64,000 nucleotides of DNA from Thinopyrum elongatum (taxonomy: Eukaryota; Streptophyta; Magnoliopsida; Poales; Poaceae): contig CM022301.1 of NCBI GenBank assembly GCA_011799875.1, forward strand, positions 325,704,929 to 325,768,928, written 5' to 3'. The notes under the pieces were generated by a model. It was not told where the DNA came from and ran no database searches. It was given only the letters and a program-made list of their open reading frames with translations. The position numbers and the translations under genes are program-made. Of this stretch, positions 57,501-64,000 are shown piece after piece (within the stretch, counting starts at the first letter, position 1; each line of letters starts with the position of its first letter).

Positions 57501-58493
57501 CATCGTCACCTCGTCCTTTGCCAGTCTACGCTGATTCCGCAGTTCCTGCTTTGAGTTACAAATATGAGCAACCGCACCGGTATCAAATACCCAGGAACTA
57601 CTACGAGTGCTGGTAAGGTACACATCAATTACATGTATATCATATATACCTTTGGTATTGCCGGCCTTCTTGTCCGCCAAGTACTTGGGGCAGTTTCGCT
57701 TCCAGTGACCGTTTCCCTTGCAATAAAAGCACTCAGTCTTAGGCTTGGGTCCATTCTTCGACTTCTTCCCGGCAGCTGGCTTACCGGGCGCGGCAACTCC
57801 CTTGCCGTCCTTCTTGAAGTTCTTCTTACCCTTGCCCTTCTTGAACTTAGTGGTTTTATTCACCATCAACACTTGATGTTCCTTTCTGATCTCTGCCTCC
57901 GCTGACTTCAGCATCGCATATACCTCAGGAATGGTCTTTTCCATCCCCTGCATGTTGAAGTTCATCACGAAGCTCTTGTAGCTAGGTGGAAGCGACTGAA
58001 GGATTCTGTCAACGACCGCGTCATCCGGGAGATTAACTCCCAGCTGAGACAAGCGGTTGTGCAACCCAGACATTTTGAGTATGTGCTCGCTGACAGAACT
58101 ATTTTCCTCCATCTTACAGCTGTAGAACTTATCGGAGACTTCATATCTCTCGATCCGGGCATGAGCTTGGAAAACCATTTTCAGCTCTTCGAACATCTCA
58201 TATGCTCCGTGATGCTCAAAACGCTTTTGGAGCCCCGGTTCTAAGCTGAAGAGCATGCCGCACTGAACGAAGGAGTAATCATCGGTGCGTGTCTGCCAAA
58301 CGTTCAAATCGTCTGGCAGTGCTGGGAGAGCAGGTGGGTCACCTAACGGTGCTTCAAGGACATATGATTTCTTGGCAGCTATGAGGATAATCCTCAGGTT
58401 ACGGACCCAGTCCGCATAGTTGCTACCATCGTCTTTCAGCTTGTTTTTCTCTAGGAACGCGTTGAAGTTGAGGGTAACATTAGAGTTGGCCAT
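54522..58493 (-). pseudogene. gag-pol: Copia gag-pol polyprotein (copy B), nearly intact
   Basis: Starts at ATG 58491-58493 (MANSNVTLNFNAFLEKNKLK) and spans 1324 codons to a TAA at 54522-54524 without any frameshift. Domains: UBN2-type gag; zinc knuckle CFYCKGNGHWKRNC; protease with intact FDTGAVAHIC; integrase with HCRLGH, CEPC, TDVCGPM and SDRGGEY; reverse transcriptase with YVDD (55494-55505); RNase H with CEAEYIAASEAA. Two in-frame stops: TAA at 56076-56078 at the integrase/RT junction (Glu in copy A) and TAG at 54555-54557, eleven codons before the end. The first separates RT and RNase H from gag-integrase, so autonomous activity is unlikely, but the proteins could be supplied by relatives. 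Confidence 0.93.
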
Positions 58494-59760
58494 TTGATCT
58501 ACAAGATAGATATGTAACATTTAGACTAAGTTCATGACAATTAAGTTCATCTAATCAAATTATGTAATGAACTCCCACTCAGATAGACATCCCTCTCGTC
58601 ATCTAAGTGATTACATGATCCGAATCGACTAGGCCGTGTCCGATCATCATGTGAGACGGACTAGTCATCAACGGTGAACATCCCCATGTTGATCGTATCT
58701 TCTATACGACTCATGCTCGACCTTTCGGTCTCTTGTGTTCCGAGGCCATGTCTGTACATGCTAGGCTCGTCAAGTCAACCTAAGTGTATTGCTGTGTAAA
58801 TCTGGCTTACACCCGTTGTATTCGAACGTTAGAATCTATCACACCCGATCAACACGTAGTGCTTCGAAACAACGAACCTTCGCAACGGTGCACAGTTAGG
58901 GGGAACACTTTCTTGAAATTTTAGTAAGGGATCATCTTATATATGCTACCGTCGTTCTAAGCAAATAAGATGCAAAACATGATAAACATCTCATGCAATC
59001 AAAATAGTGACATGATATGGCCATTATCACTTTGCTCCTTTTGATCTCCATCTTCGGGGCTCCATGATCATCATCGTCACCGGCATGACACCATGATCTC
59101 CATCATCATGATCTCCATCATCGTGTCTTCATGAAGTTGTCTCGCCAACCATTACTTCTACTACTACGGCTAACGGTTAGCAATAAAGTAAAGTAATTAC
59201 ATGGCGAATTTCAATGACACGCAGGTCATATAATAAATTAAGACAACTCCTATGGCTCCTGCCGGTTGTCATACTCATCGACATGCAAGTCGTGATTCCT
59301 ATTACAAGAACATGATCATCTCATACATCACATATATCATTCATCACATCCTTTGGCCATATCACATCACAAAGCACTTGCTGCAAAAACAAGTTAGACG
59401 TCCTCTAATTGTTGTTGCAAGTTTTTACGTGGCTGCTATAGGTTTCTAGCAAGAACGTTTCTTACCTACGCCAAAACCACAACGTGATATGCCAATTTCT
59501 ATTTACCCTTCATAAGGACCCTGTTCATCGAATCCGATCCGACTAAAGTGGGAGAGACAGACACCCGCTAGCCACCTTATGCAACTAGTGCATGTCAGTC
59601 GGTGGAACCTGTCTCACGCAAGCGTACGTGTAAGGTCGGTCCGGGCCGCTTCATCCCACAGTGCCGCCGAATCAAGATAAGACTAGTAACGGCAAGAAGA
59701 TTGACAAATCGACGCCCACAACTACTTTGTGTTCTACTCGTGCAAGATACTACGCATAGA
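58494..59760 (-). other. Untranslated leader of copy B
   Basis: About 1.27 kb between the primer site and gag, with no credible ORF. It is collinear with the leader of copy A (24423-25644) but contains a longer stretch of CATCATCATGATCTCC-type repeats near 59050-59130. Confidence 0.7.
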
Positions 59761-59778
59761 CCTAGCTCATGATGCCAC
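59761..59778 (-). promoter_or_regulatory. Primer-binding site of copy B
   Basis: On the minus strand GTGGCATCATGAGC follows LTR 2. It resembles the TGGTATCAGAGC initiator tRNA-Met complement with changes. Confidence 0.6.
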
Positions 59779-61515
59779 TGTTGGGGAACGTAGCAGAATT
59801 TTAAAATTTTCTACGCATCACCAAGATCAATCTATGGAGTCATCTAGCAACGAGTGAGAGGGGAGTGTATCTACATACCCTTGTAGATCGCGAGCGGAAG
59901 CGTTCAAGAGAACGGGGTTGATGGAGTCGTACTCGTCGTGATCCAAATCACCGATGACCGAGCGCCGAACGGACGGCACCTCCGCGTTCAACACACGTAC
60001 GGAGCAGAGACGTCTCCTCCTTCTTGATCCAGCAAGGGGGGAGGAGAGGTTGATGGAGATCCAGCAGCACGACGGTGTGGTGGTGGAAGGAGCGGGATTT
60101 CAGCAGGGCTTCGCCAAGCGCTACTGGAGGAGGAAGAGGTGTCACGGGAGGGAGAGGGAGGCGCCAGGGGCTGAGCTGTTTCTCCCATGCACCTCCCCAC
60201 TATATATAGGGGTGGAGGGGGCTGGTTTCTTGCCCTCCAAGTCCATTGGGGCGTTGGCAAAGGTGGAAGGAAAGAAATCCCATCCTTTCCCTTCCCCACC
60301 GATTGTTATCCCCCTTTTTTAGGGATCTTGATCTTATCCCTTCGGGCTATGATCTTATTCCTTCTAAGGGGGAATCTTGGTGCGCCTTGACTAGGGGTGT
60401 GGGGCCTTGCCCCCACTACCCACGTTCATGTGGGTCCCCCCATGCAGGTGGGCCCCACTCCGGAACCTTCTAGAACCTTCTCGGTACAATACCGAAAAAT
60501 CCCGAACATTTTCCGGTGGCCAAAATAGGACTTCCCATATATAAATCTTTACCTCCGGACCATTCCGGAACTCCTCGTGACGTCCAGGATCTCATCCGAG
60601 ACTCCGAACAACCTTCGGGTTACCGCATACTAATACCTCTATAACCCTAGCGTCACCGAACCTTAAGTGTGTAGACCCTACGGGTTCGGGAGACACGCAG
60701 ACATGACCGAGACGACTCTCCGGTCAATAACCAACAGCGGGATCTGGATACCCATGTTGGCTCCCACATGCTCCTCGATGATCTCATCGGATGAACCACG
60801 ATGTCGAGGATTCAATCAATCCCGTACGCAATTCCCTTTGTCTATCGGTACGATACTTGCCCGAGATTCGATCGTCGGTATCTCGATACCTTGTTCAATC
60901 TCGTTACCGGCAAGTCTCTTTACTCGTTTCCGTAACACATCATCCCGTGAACAACTCCTTGATCACATTGAGCTCATTATGATGATGTCCTACCGAGTGG
61001 GCCCAGAGGTGCCTCTCCGTTACATGGAGTGACAAATCCCAGTCTCGATTCGTGCCAACCCAACAGATACTTTCGGAGATACCCGTAGTGCACCTTTATA
61101 GCCACCCAGTTACGTTGTGACGTTTGGTGCACCCAAAGCACTCCTACGGTATCCGGGAGTTGCACAATCTCATGGTCTAAGGAAAAGTTACTTGACATTG
61201 GAAAAGCTTTAGCAAACGAACTACACGATCTAGTGCTAGGCTTAGGATTGGGTCTTGTCCATCACATCATTCTCCTAATGATGTGATCCCGTTATCAATG
61301 ACATCCAATGTCCATGGTCAGGAAACCGTAACCATCTATTGATCAACGAGCTAGTCAACTAGAGGCTTACTAGGGACATGTTGTGGTCTATGTATTCACA
61401 CATGTATTACGATTTCCGGATAACACAATTATAGCATGAATAACAGACAATTATCATGAACAAGGAAATATAATAATAACCATTTTATTATTGCCTCTAG
61501 GGCATATTTCCAACA
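59779..61515 (-). repeat. Complete 5' LTR of copy B (LTR 2)
   Basis: 1737 bp, identical in length to LTR 1. TATA box (minus) at 60201-60208. It shares three differences from LTR 1 with LTR 3. Confidence 0.95.
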
Positions 61516-63195
61516 GGAGTCATCTAGCAACGAGTGAGAGGGGAGTGTATCTACATACCCTTGTAGATCGCGAGCGGAAGCGTTCAAGAGAACGGGGTTG
61601 ATGGAGTCGTACTCGTCGTGATCCAAATCACCGATGACCGAGCGCCGAACGGACGGCACCTCCGCGTTCAACACACGTACGGAGCAGAGACGTCTCCTCC
61701 TTCTTGATCCAGCAAGGGGGGAGGAGATGTTGATGGAGATCCAGCAGCACGACGGTGTGGTGGTGGAAGCAGCGGGATTTCAGCAGGGCTTCGCCAAGCG
61801 CTACTGGAGGAGGAAGAGGTGTCACGGGAGGGAGAGGGAGGCGCCAGGGGCTGTGCTCTTTCTCCCATGCACCTCCCCACTATATATAGGGGTGGAGGGG
61901 GCTGGTTTCTTGCCCTCCAAGTCCATTGGGGCGTTGGCAAAGGTGGAAGGAAAGAAATCCCATCCTTTCCCTTCCCCACCGATTGTTATCCCCCTTTTTT
62001 AGGGATCTTGATCTTATCCCTTCGGGATATGATCTTATTCCTTCTAAGGGGGAATCTTGGTGCGCCTTGACTAGGGGTGTGGGGCCTTGCCCCCACTACC
62101 CACGTTCATGTGGGTCCCCCCATGCAGGTGGGCCCCACTCCGGAACCTTCTAGAACCTTCTCGGTACAATACCGAAAAATCCCGAACATTTTCCGGTGGC
62201 CAAAATAGGACTTCCCATATATAAATCTTTCCCTCCGGACCATTCCGGAACTCCTCGTGACGTCCAGGATCTCATCCGAGACTCCGAACAACCTTCGGGT
62301 TACCGCATACTAATATCTCTATAACCCTAGCGTCACCGAACCTTAAGTGTGTAGACCCTACGGGTTCGGGAGACACGCAGACATGACCGAGACGACTCTC
62401 CGGTCAATAACCAACAGCGGGATCTGGATACCCATGTTGGCTCCCACATGCTCCTCGATGATCTCATCGGATGAACCACGATGTCGAGGATTCAATCAAT
62501 CCCGTACGCAATTCCCTTTGTCTATCGGTACGATACTTGCCCGAGATTCGATCGTCGGTATCTCGATACCTTGTTCAATCTCGTTACCGGCAAGTCTCTT
62601 TACTCGTTTCTGTAACACATCATCCCGTGAACAACTCCTTGATCACATTGAGCTCATTATGATGATGTCCTACCGAGTGGGCCCAGAGGTACCTCTCCGT
62701 TACATGGAGTGATAAATCCCAGTCTCGATTCGTGCCAACCCAACAGATACTTTCGGAGATACCCGTAGTGCACCTTTATAGCCACCCAGTTACGTTGTGA
62801 CGTTTGGTGCACCCAAAGCACTCCTACGGTATCCGGGAGTTGCACAATCTCATGGTCTAAGGAAAAGTTACTTGACATTGGAAAAGCTTTAGCAAACGAA
62901 CTACACGATCTAGTGCTAGGCTTAGGATTGGGTCTTGTCCATCACATCATTCTCCTAATGATGTGATCCCGTTATCAATGACATCCAATGTCCATGGTCA
63001 GGAAACCGCAACCATCTATTGATCAACGAGCTAGTCAACTAGAGGCTTACTAGGGACATGTTGTGGTCTATGTATTCACACATGTATTACGATTTCCGGA
63101 TAACACAATTATAGCATGAATAACAGACAATTATCATGAACAAGGAAATATAATAATAACCATTTTATTATTGCCTCTAGGGCATATTTCCAACA
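61516..63195 (-). repeat. Extra, truncated LTR of copy B (LTR 3)
   Basis: 1680 bp, corresponding exactly to 52810-54489 of LTR 1, so it lacks the outer 57 bp (the 3' end of the LTR in element orientation). It is fused directly to LTR 2 without spacer: the CCAACA of LTR 2 is followed by GGAGTCATC. Its right end is the normal LTR terminus next to the target duplication. Confidence 0.95.
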
Positions 63196-63822
63196 GTGGC
63201 ATTATCAACAGGGTGATTACTGTAGCTTAATACATGGGGTGTTACATGGCCGCCTTTAAATAGCGGATTCCGGTGAGGCCAGGCGTCCGGGTGCCTCAAA
63301 TGCGCAGCGCCGGAGTGGGTTTCTCGTCCGGCGGGCCTGCTTAATGGCGACATATGGACTGACGGGGCATTCAACGTGCGTGGTAGATATCCATCCCGTC
63401 TCATCCGGTCACGTGTCTCCGCAATTGAATAGACGCGGACACCGGAGACGCGTCGTGGCGGCGCCCTCGGCCGGCGCGCCGCTTCAATGGCGGAGGCAAT
63501 GAGAGGTCGCGTCCACCCTGAGTCGTCTTCAATGTGGAGCGACGCGCTCTACAACGGATGAATGCAGGCAGCCGACGCCGGGCGGGAATGCGTGTGGGTG
63601 ACGGAGAAGGAGGTTTGGGTGGGCCAGGATGATCAGAAGCGGGATTGGGAGCGGTCCGGACTCCCGCAAAGCCCCTCATGTTTGTCTCCGGTTTACGGAA
63701 GAAAATACGTTCGGACCGTGTCGCAGACCAATATAGAACCGTGTTGGGTGACTTTCTCGGTCCGAACAGCATGGTCCGGACGAAGACAAGAGGTTTGAGG
63801 ATCGGCGTTGGAGATGCCCTAA

Positions 63823-64000
63823 TCCATTAACTTCTTCCATGGGCGGCCTATGCTATTGGAGTGTGTACGGTTTTTTTTTTTTGGCGGATGAGGGATTTTT
63901 TTTTCTCAGGATGGTTCAAACTCCTGATCGCCGTTGCTTATCGCCATGCGTGGTGCTCTAGCTCTATGGCCATGTCAATCCTTGCTCGGAAACCTTTGCA
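63823..64000. other. Right edge of the window
   Basis: 178 bp beyond Harbinger-like element 2. It contains a 26 bp sequence (63843-63868) identical to 38853-38878 and T-rich runs. No gene is visible. Confidence 0.5.

Larger units (their letters stand above)
52753..63195 (-). mobile_element. Angela/BARE-type Copia with three LTRs (copy B)
   Basis: Minus-strand element: 3' LTR 52753-54489, gag-pol, primer site, complete 5' LTR 59779-61515, and directly adjoining it a further LTR copy 61516-63195. The flanks are ATGGC (52748-52752) and GTGGC (63196-63200), four of five bases alike, so the target duplication encloses all three LTRs. The two complete LTRs differ at only 7 of 1737 positions by eye (about 0.4%), or about 0.15 million years at 1.3e-8. 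The body is almost intact. It lies in the Sukkula-like LTR. Confidence 0.93.
48805..63246 (-). mobile_element. Sukkula-like solo LTR, split by an Angela-like Copia
   Basis: Starts TGTGACGCCCC at 48805 and ends GGTGTTACA at 63246, with a perfect 5 bp TSD TGGCC (48800-48804 and 63247-63251). Read on the minus strand it begins TGTAACACCCC. Without the nested Copia (52753-63200) it is about 4.0 kb. I recognise the sequence as the long LTR of Sukkula-type Gypsy elements. There is no second LTR and no internal domain, so it is a solo LTR. 48805-52752 holds no gene: the long open stretch at 51427-52182 is GC-rich, low-complexity LTR sequence. Four GAGGxATCxCCCTCG motifs occur at 50218-50421. Confidence 0.88.
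47626..63819 (-). mobile_element. PIF/Harbinger-like element 2, paralogue of element 1
   Basis: The left end GGGCATTTTCGACGTC and the right end, inverted, GGGCATCTCCAACGC are flanked by CAA (47623-47625) and TAA (63820-63822), a TAA target with one decayed base. Own sequence is 47626-48804 and 63252-63819; the rest is the Sukkula-like LTR and its nested Copia. The left 250 bp, the gene and the right end (GGCCGCCTTTAAATAGCGGATT) are collinear with element 1. No transposase is visible. Confidence 0.75.

Noticed and set aside
1..64000. CRISPR arrays, operons, bacterial promoters, rRNA and tRNA genes
   Set aside because: The repeats seen are transposon ends, LTRs and minisatellites; no tRNA cloverleaf or rRNA segment was recognised, and the sequence is clearly a plant nuclear genome.

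Overview
The window looks like intergenic DNA of a Triticeae grass (wheat, Aegilops or barley group). I recognise the LTR ends of several Triticeae retrotransposon families from memory: Angela/BARE-type Copia, an Athila-lineage Gypsy resembling Sabrina, and a long LTR resembling Sukkula. I also see Stowaway, CACTA, hAT, Mutator-like and PIF/Harbinger-like DNA elements. I could not find an intact host gene, tRNA or rRNA. Nearly every coding stretch belongs to a transposable element and is broken. Family names come from memory and need a TREP comparison; target-site duplications (TSDs), LTR and TIR boundaries and lesions were read directly from the sequence.

Layout, left block (1-33979): the oldest visible layer is a minus-strand Tat-lineage Gypsy element. 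Its 5' LTR is at 33487-33979 and its other end lies outside the window on the left. It keeps gag and a protease but no reverse transcriptase or integrase. It carries a spliced open reading frame on the opposite strand (14316-18371). Four later insertions cut it: a plus-strand Athila-like Gypsy (1-14315), a solo LTR (16814-18328, TSD GGCAG), another solo LTR (20044-21627, TSD CCCGT) and a complete Angela-like Copia (22658-31406, TSD AAAGT). The 3' LTR of the Athila-like element is itself split by an 8.2 kb CACTA element (5353-13545, TSD GCT). The CACTA is split in turn by a solo LTR of the same Athila-like family (8636-10238, TSD TTGAG).

Middle block (33980-39031): the least TE-dense part. It holds the 3' end of an unrecognised reading frame, a 1052 bp Mutator-like foldback element (TSD TTTGATGAA), an unrecognised 130-codon pseudogene, a dispersed repeat of unresolved class, small tandem duplications and a 184 bp Mutator-type MITE (TSD TTTTTAATT).

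Right block (39032-63819): two paralogous PIF/Harbinger-like elements lie about 380 bp apart and each carries a degenerate copy of the same minus-strand gene. The first (39032-47241) contains a hAT element (TSD GCGACCAC), which contains a Stowaway MITE and a complete but dead Copia with 356 bp LTRs. The second (47626-63819) contains a Sukkula-like solo LTR (TSD TGGCC). That LTR contains a very young minus-strand Angela-like Copia with three LTRs: a normal pair plus a third tandem copy lacking exactly 57 bp at its junction end.

The genes do not form a host pathway. They are gag, protease, integrase, RT and RNase H modules of retrotransposons, a transposase fragment, and passenger reading frames inside DNA transposons (a B3-like domain and a coiled-coil protein with decapeptide repeats in the CACTA). 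The points most worth following up are the three-LTR Angela, the antisense spliced ORF in the polymerase-less Tat element, the passenger genes of the CACTA, the paired Harbinger-like elements and the unrecognised pseudogene at 36188-36580.
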